Shown here: positions 25,422 through 34,340 of the stretch, one piece after another
How the letters are laid out: the number at the start of each line of letters is the position of its first letter
How positions within the stretch are numbered: position 1 is the first letter of the stretch
DNA from: JANQGH01 sp039177555
GTDB lineage: Bacteria > Pseudomonadota > Alphaproteobacteria > DSM-16000 > Inquilinaceae
Length of the DNA: 64,000 nt
Direction: 5' to 3'
NCBI GenBank assembly: GCA_039177555.1
Contig: JBCDFV010000014.1
Location: forward strand, 29,195-93,194
The notes under the pieces: generated by a model
Databases searched by the model: none
What the model saw: the letters and a program-made list of their open reading frames with translations, nothing else
Told to the model about the DNA's origin: nothing
Position numbers and translations under genes: made by a program

Positions 25422-26396
25422 ATGGATCAGGGGATGAAACGAAGGCTGACGACCGTGCTGTACGCGGCAGCCGACCGGCCGGACGTCAACGGTGACAGCG
25501 ACGATGGCGCCTCCCTCGCCCGGCTGAACGGTTATCGCGCGTTGCTGGCCCAACAGTTCGAACAGCGCGATGGAAGGCAGGTCAATCGCTGGGGGCACGC
25601 GGTCGTTGCGGAGTTTCCCAGCGTCGTTGAAGCCGTCCGCTGTGCCATCGATGTCCAACGGGCGGTCGCGAGCAAGAACGCGGCCCTGGACCGCGACGAG
25701 CGGTTGTGGTTTCGCATCGGCATCAATCTCGGCGACGTCGTCCTCGATACCGGGGACGTTTATGGCGACGGCGTCAATGTCGCGGCACGCCTTGAGGCGT
25801 TGGCGGAACCCGGCGGCATCGTCGTGTCGGGAACGGTGCATGAGCTGACCCGCAAGCAGGTCGACGCCAAGTTCGACTTCATCGGCGACAAGCAGATCAA
25901 GAACATCGACGAGCCCGTCGCCAGCTATGTGGTCCGTGTCGAACACCGCGACGGACAAGAGGCGCCCGACGCCCAAACGGCATCAAGGCTGCAGCATATA
26001 GCCGTTCGCGCCGATGAGCTTTGGGCCTGGCTGAAGGCCCAGCCGAGGTCCGTGCGCTATGCGGCCGGCCTGATCGGTCTGTTCATCGTCCTGAACGCCC
26101 TGTTCGGCGGCATTGCGAACCCGTGGTTCGTCGCGCCCTCGATCCCGCTGGCGCTTTACATCTATCTTCGCGCGCGCCGGCAAACGGGCGTAAAGACCCC
26201 GCGCAGTTGGCCCGACGAGACGGCCCTGCCGGATTTCAAGAGCGCTCGATCTCGATGGCAAAAGCGGCGATCAGTCGGTGATCGGACCGGTGCCGACGCG
26301 GGGCAGGACGCGACCGCCGTCGGCCATGGCAACGACGATGATGATCTCGTCAGGCCGCGGACCGTCCGGCATCGACACGGTCATCGTGTCGAATGA
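25422..26396 (+). CDS. Degenerate class III nucleotide-cyclase-like membrane protein
   Basis: The 324-residue protein aligns with class III adenylate/guanylate cyclases over about residues 6-175 (EFPSVVEAVRCAIDVQRAVA, then FRIGINLGDVVLDTGDVYGD, then GVNVAARLEALAEPGGIVVS). The first metal-binding Asp may be D18. The position of the second, normally in TTGDG, reads R-W-G-H-A, so the Asp is H59; the substrate-side Lys of that motif is also lost. N119 and R123 of the transition-state motif remain. It may bind nucleotide without cyclase activity. One or two membrane segments lie near residues 220-250, at the opposite end from the usual arrangement. The last 42 residues overlap the convergent gene and are low-complexity. 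Confidence 0.75.
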   Translation: MDQGMKRRLTTVLYAAADRPDVNGDSDDGASLARLNGYRALLAQQFEQRDGRQVNRWGHAVVAEFPSVVEAVRCAIDVQRAVASKNAALDRDERLWFRIGINLGDVVLDTGDVYGDGVNVAARLEALAEPGGIVVSGTVHELTRKQVDAKFDFIGDKQIKNIDEPVASYVVRVEHRDGQEAPDAQTASRLQHIAVRADELWAWLKAQPRSVRYAAGLIGLFIVLNALFGGIANPWFVAPSIPLALYIYLRARRQTGVKTPRSWPDETALPDFKSARSRWQKRRSVGDRTGADAGQDATAVGHGNDDDDLVRPRTVRHRHGHRVE

Positions 26397-26846
26397 CCCA
26401 AACAACCAGACATCGTCCTTGTCGCCCAGCGGCACGTCGATCGCGCTGCCCATCGTGCCGAGCTTGCAGTTTGACGGAATGATCGCCTTGCCGCCGCCAA
26501 CAGCGCTGCGCATCGGCTTGCCCAGCTTCGGGTGTATGGTGGCCGCCCCATGTTCGACCTGGCCGTCGACACCGACTAGCGCAGCCTTGCCGTAGGAGCA
26601 GGCGGGCCCGTCCAACATGGCGGCCAAATCGGCCCCGACCCGGGCGCCCGCCTGCTTGCCAAAGTCGAACAACGGGCTGAGATCATCGACATAGCCCTGG
26701 CCGGCAAAGGGGTTGCGGCAACAGACAAGCGCCGCCGCGCGGCAGATCGGCCGGTCCAGCCGGCGGTCAGCCTCGGCGAAGACCAGTTCCTTGGCAAAAC
26801 TGATCTTGCGGATGTCCATGTGCGTTCCCGCTGGCTCGGCACTCAT
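26271..26846 (-). CDS. Amino acid synthesis family protein (PF06684/DUF1185 type)
   Basis: The 191-residue protein resembles the amino_acid_synth family: an N-terminal IRKISFAKELVFAEADRRLD, a central KAALVGVDGQVEHGAATIHP, then MRSAVGGGKAIIPSNCKLGT and a C-terminal DEIIIVVAMADGGRV. The name reflects an old association with amino acid synthesis; no reaction is proven. Its start overlaps the ytoQ stop (ATGA), so the two are one operon. Its 3' 126 bp lie opposite the end of the cyclase-like gene. Confidence 0.8.
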   Translation of the reverse strand: MSAEPAGTHMDIRKISFAKELVFAEADRRLDRPICRAAALVCCRNPFAGQGYVDDLSPLFDFGKQAGARVGADLAAMLDGPACSYGKAALVGVDGQVEHGAATIHPKLGKPMRSAVGGGKAIIPSNCKLGTMGSAIDVPLGDKDDVWLFGSFDTMTVSMPDGPRPDEIIIVVAMADGGRVLPRVGTGPITD

Positions 26847-27334
26847 TCCGCGGCGTGAGCCTGCGCACCCCGACCCGGCAGTTCGCCCCGGATGACGTAG
26901 GCGAGGGCTTGCACCACCTGTTCCGGCTGGCGCGCCACGGCACAGGCCGCGCCGTCAACCTCCTTCAATGCATGGTCGTGGTCTTCGGGATGCAGGGTGA
27001 TGATCGGCTTGCCAAGCGCGGCCGCGTAGCCCGCGTCGAAGGCCGCATTCCACTGCTTGTACCGCTCGCCGAAACGGACCACGACGATGTCCGCCGCCTC
27101 AAGCAAGCTGGAAGTACGGATCGCATTCAACTGCGCGCCCTTGCGGTCGTGCCAGAACTTGCTGGCCTCGGGCCCGAAGATGGCGACCCCGCAATCGTCG
27201 GAACTGGCGTGATCGGTCACCGGCGACGACAGGTCGACCGGCAGGTCCGCGGCCGCGATGCCCGCCGTGATCCGGTCCCGCCAGTCGCTATGGATCTCTC
27301 CCGACAGGTAGACCTGCCAACGCTTGCTGCTCAT
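26843..27334 (-). CDS. ytoQ: YtoQ family protein
   Basis: The 163-residue protein matches YtoQ, a nucleoside 2-deoxyribosyltransferase-like fold: WQVYLSGEIHSDWRDRI, then GPEASKFWHDRKGAQLNAIR, then the ADIVVVRFGERYKQWNAAFD block and LGKPIITLHPE. Function is unknown. ATG 27334 follows GGAG and AAAGG; a GTG sits one codon earlier. It is translationally coupled to the following gene. Confidence 0.85.
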   Translation of the reverse strand: MSSKRWQVYLSGEIHSDWRDRITAGIAAADLPVDLSSPVTDHASSDDCGVAIFGPEASKFWHDRKGAQLNAIRTSSLLEAADIVVVRFGERYKQWNAAFDAGYAAALGKPIITLHPEDHDHALKEVDGAACAVARQPEQVVQALAYVIRGELPGRGAQAHAAE

Positions 27335-27452
27335 CACTCCGACCTTTCGCTGGAGCCCCCGACACCCGCCCGGGACATCATCTGACTTGATCGTTCCATC
27401 TTACGTCGAAGAACCGGAATGGGCACCGTTTTTGCGGATCCGCCCCCCCGTT

Positions 27453-28022
27453 TCAGCCGGTCTGATCCAGATAGTAGCGCATCAACGCGATCGCCTCATC
27501 GGCATGCCAGTCGGCCGCGCCTTGCAACGTGCCGACCCAATCGCCGTCGGCGTCGATGACAACCGTCGTGGGCAGGCCGTAGGCGTCGAATGCGCCAGGC
27601 GCGCGGCCACTGGTATCGAAATAGCGCGCGAGATGGGTCAAATCGTGCTGAGCAAAGAACGGGTCGACGATCTCGGCCCCTTCTCGGTCGATCGACAGGG
27701 CCAACACCTCGAATTCGTCCCCGCCCAGGGTCGCCTGCAGGGCGTCCAACTCGGGCATTTCGCGGATGCACGGGCCGCACCAGGTCGCCCAGAAGTTCAG
27801 GAGAACGACCTTGCCCTCGAAATCGGCCAACGTTAAGTGGTTGCCCGCCTCGTCGGAAAAGCTAATGTCAGGCGCCGGTTGCGGAGCGTGCGGCTCGTAC
27901 GCGACGACCGCCCCCTCGATCGGCGGCTCGTCGGTTGGCGTCGCGACAATCCAGACGGCGACGCCGACCGCCACCGCCGCAACAGCAACCGCGCCCCAGC
28001 GCAGCCCTTTCGACACGTTCAT
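27453..28022 (-). CDS. tlpA: TlpA-type thiol:disulfide oxidoreductase
   Basis: The 189-residue protein has an N-terminal membrane anchor or signal (GLRWGAVAVAAVAVGVAVWI) and a periplasmic thioredoxin-like domain with the active site WCGPC in LLNFWATWCGPCIREMPELD, plus cis-Pro in YGLPTTVVID. TlpA-family proteins reduce periplasmic disulfides, for example in cytochrome c or oxidase assembly. ATG 28022 is used; an upstream start at 28049 would overlap argH. Only 12 nt separate it from the divergent argH start. Confidence 0.88.
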   Translation of the reverse strand: MNVSKGLRWGAVAVAAVAVGVAVWIVATPTDEPPIEGAVVAYEPHAPQPAPDISFSDEAGNHLTLADFEGKVVLLNFWATWCGPCIREMPELDALQATLGGDEFEVLALSIDREGAEIVDPFFAQHDLTHLARYFDTSGRAPGAFDAYGLPTTVVIDADGDWVGTLQGAADWHADEAIALMRYYLDQTG

Positions 28023-28034
28023 CGAGACCCATCC

Positions 28035-29474
28035 ATGGCCAAAGATCATCCTTCCAGCCCCATAGATACGGACGGACCGGCGGCCAACAAGCTGTGGGGC
28101 GGCCGTTTTGCCGGCGGGCCGGCCGACATCATGCAGGAGATCAACGCCTCAATCGGCTTCGATGCCAGGCTGGCGAGCCAAGATGTCGCGGGCTCGAAGG
28201 CCCACGCGTCCATGCTGGCCAAGCAAAACATCATCTCGGACGCCGATGCCAAGGCCATCATCGACGGCCTGGATGCGATCGAGGCCGATATCGCAAACGG
28301 CACGTTCACATTTTCGACAGCACTGGAAGACATCCACATGAATGTCGAGGCGGCACTGGCCGACCGCATCGGCCCTGCCGCCGGCAGACTGCACACCGCG
28401 CGCAGCCGCAACGACCAGGTCGCCACAGACTTCCGGCTCTACGTTCGAGAAGCGCTGGACAGGCTGGATGCGGCCTTGCGCGAGGTCCAAGCGGCCCTGA
28501 TCGACCAGGCGGACGCCCATGCCGCCACCGTCATGCCGGGGTTCACCCATCTGCAATCGGCCCAGCCGGTAACGTTTGGCCACCATTTGCTGGCCTATGT
28601 CGAGATGCTGGGCCGCGACCGAAGCCGCGTTGCGGATGCCCGCGCCCGCATGAACGAATGCCCCCTGGGTTCTGCGGCGCTGGCCGGCACGCCGTTTCCG
28701 ATCGATCGTCACGCGACCGCCGCCGCACTCGGCTTCGACCGGCCGACGGCCAACTCGCTGGACAGCGTCTCGGACCGGGACTTCGCGCTGGACTATCTGG
28801 CGACCGCCGCGATCGCCGCCATGCATCTGTCACGGCTGGCGGAGGAAATCGTCATCTGGACCTCGGACGCCTTCGGCTTCGTCCGGTTGTCCGACGCATT
28901 CTCCACCGGCTCGTCGATCATGCCGCAAAAGCGCAACCCGGACGCCGCGGAACTGGTACGGGCCAAGACCGGCCGCATCGTGGGCGCACTGGTCGGCCTC
29001 TTGACGGTCATGAAAGGCTTACCGCTCGCCTATCAAAAGGACATGCAGGAGGACAAGGAGCCGGTCTTCGACGCCGACCAGACCATCATGCTGGCCACCG
29101 CCGCGATGGCCGGCATGATCGCGGACTTGACGGTCAACAAGGACGCCATGAGCCGGGCGGCGAGAACCGGCTTTCCGACCGCGACCGATCTTGCCGATTG
29201 GCTTGTCCGCAGCCTCGACATGCCGTTCCGTCAGGCCCATCACGTCACCGGCCGCATCGTGGCGTTGGCCGAGGACAAGGGCTGTGATCTGGCGGACCTC
29301 GACCTCGGCGAAATGCAGACGGTCGAACCCGGCATTTCGCAAGACGTCTTTGACGTGCTAAGCGTCGAGGCCTCCGTCGCCAGCCGGGCCAGTTTCGGCG
29401 GCACCGCGCCCGATGCCGTTCGGGGTGCGGTCACGGCGGCACGCCGACGTTTTCTGGACGAGACCACCGACTAG
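28035..29474 (+). CDS. argH: Argininosuccinate lyase
   Basis: The 479-residue protein shows fumarase/aspartase-superfamily motifs of ArgH: KLWGGRFAGGPADIMQEINA, then HTARSRNDQVATDFRLYVRE, then GFTHLQSAQPVTFGHHLLAY, and the signature GSSIMPQKRNPD with the catalytic serine. It releases fumarate and arginine in the last step of arginine synthesis. The lptM-like and lysA genes follow on the same strand, the usual alphaproteobacterial order. Confidence 0.96.
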   Translation: MAKDHPSSPIDTDGPAANKLWGGRFAGGPADIMQEINASIGFDARLASQDVAGSKAHASMLAKQNIISDADAKAIIDGLDAIEADIANGTFTFSTALEDIHMNVEAALADRIGPAAGRLHTARSRNDQVATDFRLYVREALDRLDAALREVQAALIDQADAHAATVMPGFTHLQSAQPVTFGHHLLAYVEMLGRDRSRVADARARMNECPLGSAALAGTPFPIDRHATAAALGFDRPTANSLDSVSDRDFALDYLATAAIAAMHLSRLAEEIVIWTSDAFGFVRLSDAFSTGSSIMPQKRNPDAAELVRAKTGRIVGALVGLLTVMKGLPLAYQKDMQEDKEPVFDADQTIMLATAAMAGMIADLTVNKDAMSRAARTGFPTATDLADWLVRSLDMPFRQAHHVTGRIVALAEDKGCDLADLDLGEMQTVEPGISQDVFDVLSVEASVASRASFGGTAPDAVRGAVTAARRRFLDETTD

Positions 29475-29490
29475 GAGCCCGTTGCCAACC

Positions 29491-29643
29491 GTGTCCTCTT
29501 TTCTACGCCGCTGGCGATTTCCCATGCTCGTTCTTCTGGCTGTGTCACTGACGGTCACGGCCTGCGGCCGCCGGCCGGCCAATGTCAGTGCGCCGCAGGG
29601 TGAGCAGGAAGACACCTTCCCCGGCCGCTATCCGGCCTACTGA
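29491..29643 (+). CDS. lptM: Small LptM-like lipoprotein
   Basis: The product is about 50 residues: a short hydrophobic signal ending in the lipobox V-T-A-C (MLVLLAVSLTVTACGRRP), then a short hydrophilic tail ending F-P-G-R-Y-P-A-Y. Size, lipobox, tail and its place between argH and lysA match the LPS-translocon maturation lipoprotein LptM (YifL). The start is uncertain: GTG 29491, TTG 29482 (closer to the AGGAG at 29473) or ATG 29524. Confidence 0.75.
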   Translation: MSSFLRRWRFPMLVLLAVSLTVTACGRRPANVSAPQGEQEDTFPGRYPAY

Positions 29644-29663
29644 CCGCACCAGCGCTTCCCCCA

Positions 29664-30932
29664 ATGACCGGTTTCGCCTATCGCGGCGGCATTCTGCACG
29701 CCGAGGACGTTCCGCTGCCGACCATCGCCGAGGCGGTGGGCACGCCGTGCTATGTCTACTCGACGGCCATCCTTCAGGACCGGTATCGCGCGTATGACAA
29801 GGCGCTCGGCCCGCTTGGCGTGCGCATCTGTTATGCCCTGAAGGCCAGCTCTAACCAGGCGATCCTGCGCCTGTTCGCCGAGGAAGGCGCTGGCATGGAC
29901 GTGGTCAGCGACGGCGAGATGCGCCGGGCCCTGGCCGCCGGCGTCGCGCCCGATCGCATCGTCTTCTCCGGCGTCGGCAAGACCCGCGAGGAATTGGTCG
30001 ACGCGCTGACGGAGAAACTGGCCCAGATCAACGTGGAGTCACGCGAGGAACTGACGCTGCTGAACGAGGTCGCCGGCGCGCTGGGCCGGCGGGCGCCGGT
30101 CGCGCTGCGCATCAACCCGGACGTCGACGCCCGCACCCATGTCAAGATCACGACGGGCCTGCGCGAGAACAAGTTCGGCATCGATATCGACCACGCCGCC
30201 GAAGTCTATCGCCAGGCGGCCGAACTGCCGAACATCGCGCCGCAAGGGCTGGCGGTGCATCTGGGCAGCCAGTTGCTGGACCTCACACCCTACCGCGACG
30301 CTTACCGCAAGCTGGCGGACCTGGTTCGCGCGCTGCGCGCCGATGGGCTGACCGTCGACAATCTCGATCTCGGCGGCGGCATCGGCATTAGCTACCGCGC
30401 GGGCGAAACCCCGCCGGATCTGGCGGCGTACGCCGAGATCGTGCGCGAGATCCTGACACCGCTTGGCTGCCACATGATGGTCGAACCGGGTCGGTCGCTG
30501 GTCGGCGATGCCGGCATCCTCTTGAGCCGCGTGATCTATCGCAAGTACGGCCTCAGCCGCGATTTCCTGATCGTGGACGCGGCGATGAACGATCTCGTCC
30601 GTCCGGCCATGTACGACGCCTGGCACGAAATCCTGCCCGTTACCGAACCAGCGCCGGATGCCGAACCCTCGGCGGTCGACATTGTCGGCCCTGTCTGCGA
30701 GAGCGGCGATACCTTTGCCAAGGAACGCGCCGTGCCGCCGCTGACCGACGGTGATCTGCTGGCGTTTTCGCAAGCCGGTGCCTACAGCGCCGTCATGGCC
30801 TCGACCTACAACTCCAGACCCCTCGTGCCGGAGGTTCTGGTTCAGGGCTCCGCCTTCGCGATTGTCAGAAAGCGGCCCACTTTCGAAGAGATGATCGCCC
30901 TGGAGACATCGCCGCCCTGGCAAAAGGGCTGA
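29664..30932 (+). CDS. lysA: Diaminopimelate decarboxylase
   Basis: The 422-residue fold-type III PLP enzyme carries the Schiff-base lysine in RICYALKASSNQAILRL, the glycine-rich LDLGGGIGISYR phosphate-binding region, MMVEPGRSLVGDAGIL, and the C-terminal CESGDTFAKER and GAYSAVMASTYNSRP. It converts meso-diaminopimelate to lysine. It is probably co-transcribed with argH and lptM. Confidence 0.96.
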   Translation: MTGFAYRGGILHAEDVPLPTIAEAVGTPCYVYSTAILQDRYRAYDKALGPLGVRICYALKASSNQAILRLFAEEGAGMDVVSDGEMRRALAAGVAPDRIVFSGVGKTREELVDALTEKLAQINVESREELTLLNEVAGALGRRAPVALRINPDVDARTHVKITTGLRENKFGIDIDHAAEVYRQAAELPNIAPQGLAVHLGSQLLDLTPYRDAYRKLADLVRALRADGLTVDNLDLGGGIGISYRAGETPPDLAAYAEIVREILTPLGCHMMVEPGRSLVGDAGILLSRVIYRKYGLSRDFLIVDAAMNDLVRPAMYDAWHEILPVTEPAPDAEPSAVDIVGPVCESGDTFAKERAVPPLTDGDLLAFSQAGAYSAVMASTYNSRPLVPEVLVQGSAFAIVRKRPTFEEMIALETSPPWQKG

Positions 30933-30952
30933 AAAGGCACCAAACTTAGTTG

Positions 30953-33391
30953 ATGAGCGACGCCCCGCATCGCCACCCGTTCCGACACCGCCTTGCCATC
31001 GCCCTGGCGTGGCTGGCGCTGGTGTGGGAGGCCGCCTGGCCGCGCCTCTGGCCGCCGGTCGCGGTGGCGCTGATCTTCGCCATCCTGGCACTCTTCGATC
31101 TGCCGGCGTTGCTGCCTTGGTGGGCGCACTGGCTGGTTCTGGCGGGCTTTGCCGGCGCGACCCTTTACTTGCTGGGCCGCGGCTGGCGCCGATTTCAGTG
31201 GCCCGGCAGGGGACGGTCCGCACGGCGGGTCGAGTTGGCGTCGAACTGGCGGCATCGTCCCTTGACCGGCGCCGGCGACCAGCAGATGGCCGGAACGACC
31301 GATTCCGGCAGCCGCACGCTGTGGCAGACATACCGGGACGACCTCGGTCGACGGCGCAGCGGCTTGCGGGTTGGTTGGCCCCATCCCGGTACCGCCATGC
31401 CCGATCGTTTTGGCCTACGGCCGATGCTGGTGCTGACGCTGTTCATCGCCCTGGTCGTCAGCGGCGGCGAGCGCACGGATCGACTGGCCTTCGCCCTATC
31501 GCCGGGCACCGGTGCGGCCGCCGCTTCAGTTCCGGTCGCGCTCGACCTGTTCCTGATGCCGCCGGACTACACCAGGATGCCGCCGCTTTATCGGACCGGT
31601 GCCGTGGACGAGGCCGACCTGACGGGGCCGGTTGGCAGCGTGCTCATGGCCCGCGTATCCGGCACCCGTTCATCGCCGGACATGCGCCTTGGCGCGCAGT
31701 CCTTTGATTTTTCGACCTTGGGTGCCGACGGCTACGAAGTCGAGGTGTTGCCGCGAGACAGCGGCCAGGTCTCGATCGAGGCCGGCGGTACGGCGTTGGG
31801 CAGTTGGTTCTTGACCCTGACACCGGACAATCCGCCCGAGATAGCGTTCGCCGAACCGCCGGAGGCGACCAGCCGTTGGGCCACCCGCATCGCCTGGCAA
31901 GGGGAGGATGAGTTCGGCATCACGGCCATCCGCCTGCACATCGAACTGGCCGAAACCGCGCTTGAGATCCTCAACCGGGAGCCGGAAGTCTTTATCTTAA
32001 GCGAGCCGATCCGCCCGCCGACCGAAACGGACGGCATCGCCTTTCAGGACCTGACCCCGCACCGATGGGCCGGCCTGCCGGTCGTGATGCGGCTGGAGGC
32101 CGATGACGGCGCCGGCCAGACCGGGCACAGCGCAGAGGTCGAAATGACCTTGCCCGAACGGGTTTTCACCCATCCGGTGGCGCAAGCGATCATCGATCAG
32201 CGCCGCAGGCTGATGCGCGATGTCACCCAGGCCGGCTTCGTGGCCGAGATCCTGCAGGATCTGTCGCTCAGGCCCAACCGGTTCGGTCACGACATCGTCG
32301 TCTTCATGGCCTTGCGCACGGCGGCGCGGCGCCTGGAATGGTCCGACGACGTCGCCGCCTCGGCCGAGCCGATCGTGGCGCTCTTGTGGGAAACCGCGCT
32401 GCGGCTGGAAGATGGCGACCTGTCGCTGGCCTTGGACCGCCTGCGCGACGCACAGCAGGCTCTGCAAGAGGCGCTGGAGGGCGACGCCAGCGACGAAGAA
32501 ATCAGCCAGTTGATGGAAGACCTGCGCGCGGCCATGGACGCTTATATGGAAGCGATGGGCCAGGACCTGATGGAGCGGCTGGAAAGCGGCGAACTGGGCG
32601 AGCTTCAGTTCGGCGATCCGCAACAGATGATCGATCGAAGCCAGCTCGACGAGATGTTGAACCAGATCGAGGAGCTGGGCCAGTCCGGTGCCCGCGAAGA
32701 GGCCAGCGAGTTGCTGTCGCAGCTTCAGCAGATGATGGAAAACCTGCAGTCGGGCATGCAGATGGCCCAACCGGGCCAGCAGTCCCAAGGGCTGGAGATG
32801 CTGGAAGACCTGCAGGCGCTGACCCAGGCGCAGCAGCAACTGCTCGACCAGACGTTTCAGCAAGCGACGCGCACGCCGCGCGGCGAGCCCGGCGATCAGC
32901 AATTCAGCCGGGAGGCCGGGCAGGTTCAAGAGGCGCTGCGGCGCCAGCTTGGCGATACCATGCGCCAGCTGGGTGAAATGATGGGCGACATACCGGGCGA
33001 GCTCGGCCGCGCCGAGCTGTCGATGCGCGACGCCGAGCGTGCCGTGGGTCAAGGGGCGCCGCGCCGGGCGACAGACCCCCAGATGGAAGCGCTGGATCAA
33101 CTGCAACAGGGCATGCAGGGCTTTGCTGAACAGCTGATGGAACAGATGGCCCAGCAGGGCCAGGGCGTACAGCCGGGACAGGTGCTGCCGCAGCGCGGAC
33201 AGGGCGAAGACCCGCTGGGCCGCCGGGTCGACGGCGATGGCGGCATCTCGACCGACGGCATGGACCTGCCGCCCGCATCCGCCGTCGACCGGGCGCGTGG
33301 CATTCTGGATGAGTTGCGCCGCCGTGCCGGCGAACGGCAGCGCCCGCAGGACGAACTGGACTACATCGACCGTCTGTTGCGGCGGTTTTAG
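30953..33391 (+). CDS. TIGR02302 family protein with Gln/Met/Glu-rich low-complexity region
   Basis: The 812-residue protein has two or three N-terminal membrane segments (about residues 12-70 and one near 160), a periplasmic-like middle domain (LDLFLMPPDYTRMPPLYR, then TPDNPPEIAFAEPPEA), and a long C-terminal region rich in Gln, Met, Glu and Leu (for example LLSQLQQMMENLQSGMQMAQ) that looks strongly helical. This is the layout of the alphaproteobacterial TIGR02302 low-complexity family next to lysA. Function is unknown; the position by ftsEX suggests an envelope role. ATG 30953 is chosen over the adjoining TTG 30950. Confidence 0.85.
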   Translation: MSDAPHRHPFRHRLAIALAWLALVWEAAWPRLWPPVAVALIFAILALFDLPALLPWWAHWLVLAGFAGATLYLLGRGWRRFQWPGRGRSARRVELASNWRHRPLTGAGDQQMAGTTDSGSRTLWQTYRDDLGRRRSGLRVGWPHPGTAMPDRFGLRPMLVLTLFIALVVSGGERTDRLAFALSPGTGAAAASVPVALDLFLMPPDYTRMPPLYRTGAVDEADLTGPVGSVLMARVSGTRSSPDMRLGAQSFDFSTLGADGYEVEVLPRDSGQVSIEAGGTALGSWFLTLTPDNPPEIAFAEPPEATSRWATRIAWQGEDEFGITAIRLHIELAETALEILNREPEVFILSEPIRPPTETDGIAFQDLTPHRWAGLPVVMRLEADDGAGQTGHSAEVEMTLPERVFTHPVAQAIIDQRRRLMRDVTQAGFVAEILQDLSLRPNRFGHDIVVFMALRTAARRLEWSDDVAASAEPIVALLWETALRLEDGDLSLALDRLRDAQQALQEALEGDASDEEISQLMEDLRAAMDAYMEAMGQDLMERLESGELGELQFGDPQQMIDRSQLDEMLNQIEELGQSGAREEASELLSQLQQMMENLQSGMQMAQPGQQSQGLEMLEDLQALTQAQQQLLDQTFQQATRTPRGEPGDQQFSREAGQVQEALRRQLGDTMRQLGEMMGDIPGELGRAELSMRDAERAVGQGAPRRATDPQMEALDQLQQGMQGFAEQLMEQMAQQGQGVQPGQVLPQRGQGEDPLGRRVDGDGGISTDGMDLPPASAVDRARGILDELRRRAGERQRPQDELDYIDRLLRRF

Positions 33392-33397
33392 GCGGTC

Positions 33398-34162
33398 TCA
33401 GCCTGGGTCTTGGGCCGCGAAGGCGACGGACGCGTCAACCGCACCGTCCGGCCAATCCTCGATCACGAGTTCAAAATCCACGGTTTCCCCGGCCTCAAGG
33501 CTGGGCGCGGCAAGAGGAACGGTATGGCTCGCCAGGGCGGCCCCGTCCCCGTCGCGCAGCGTGACCTGAAGCGGCGCAAGACGCCTTGCGTGATCCGCCC
33601 CGTTCACGATGGCGCCCGAAACCAGCAGGTCTTCGTCGTCGCCGAACGCGACCACCAGGTCCTCGATCCGAAGTGCCGGCTGAAGTTCCGGGTGGTCCGC
33701 CAACACGGCGGGATCGACGGGCAGGCCGATGGCCTCATAGACGACGATCGCAGGCGGATAGAAGCGAACCACATCGTCCCTGGCGACCGCGCCCAAAACA
33801 ACTACCGCGCCAACCAGCAGTATCAACAACGTCCAAAACGCCGCCGGCACGCGCGAACGGCGCAGCACGACCGTCGACGGTAGCTGGCCGCTGACCGGCG
33901 GATACGGGTCGGGCGCCGGCACCCGGCCGGGCTCGTCGACCGGTGCTTCGTATCGCGACGCCGTAAGGTCCGGCCCGGTTGCAGGCGCCGGCTCGGCGAC
34001 AGGCTGTGTTTCGGCCACACTCGGTGAAACGACACTCTCAGGAGGCCGGCGCGCGAACCAGACATGGTGGCATCGCACGCATTTGACGCGCCGGCCGGCA
34101 TCACCAAGCTGAACCGGGTTCACCAAGTACCGGGCCTGGCAGCTTGGGCAACTTAGGATCAT
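33398..34162 (-). CDS. Zinc-ribbon membrane protein with DUF3426 domain
   Basis: The 254-residue protein starts with an MJ0042-type zinc ribbon (ILSCPSCQARYLVNP, then VKCVRCHHVWFA), has a proline-rich linker, one membrane helix (FWTLLILLVGAVVVLGAVA), and a C-terminal DUF3426-like beta domain (LLVSGAIVNGADHARRLAPL, then LEAGETVDFELVIEDWP). Such proteins commonly sit opposite ftsE in Alphaproteobacteria. Function is unknown; a role linked to cell envelope or motility has been suggested for distant relatives only. Confidence 0.87.
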   Translation of the reverse strand: MILSCPSCQARYLVNPVQLGDAGRRVKCVRCHHVWFARRPPESVVSPSVAETQPVAEPAPATGPDLTASRYEAPVDEPGRVPAPDPYPPVSGQLPSTVVLRRSRVPAAFWTLLILLVGAVVVLGAVARDDVVRFYPPAIVVYEAIGLPVDPAVLADHPELQPALRIEDLVVAFGDDEDLLVSGAIVNGADHARRLAPLQVTLRDGDGAALASHTVPLAAPSLEAGETVDFELVIEDWPDGAVDASVAFAAQDPG

Positions 34163-34340
34163 CGACGTCCTGCTCGAACTTAGGACCACTCAGGCGGAGG
34201 ATAAGAGCCGCGCGACAGCCACGCAAGCGGACAGGCGACGCCCCCAAGCCCGGAAGACAGGTCGCTAGACGTGCGGAATCGGTCGTGCCATCTTGCGGCC
34301 AAGGGTTTCAAAGAATCGCTTACGTCAGCCACCTAAGCCA

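Noticed and set aside
31997..33106. 369-codon minus-strand frame rich in Leu, Gln and His
   Set aside because: It is the complement of the Gln/Met/Glu-rich region of the TIGR02302 gene.
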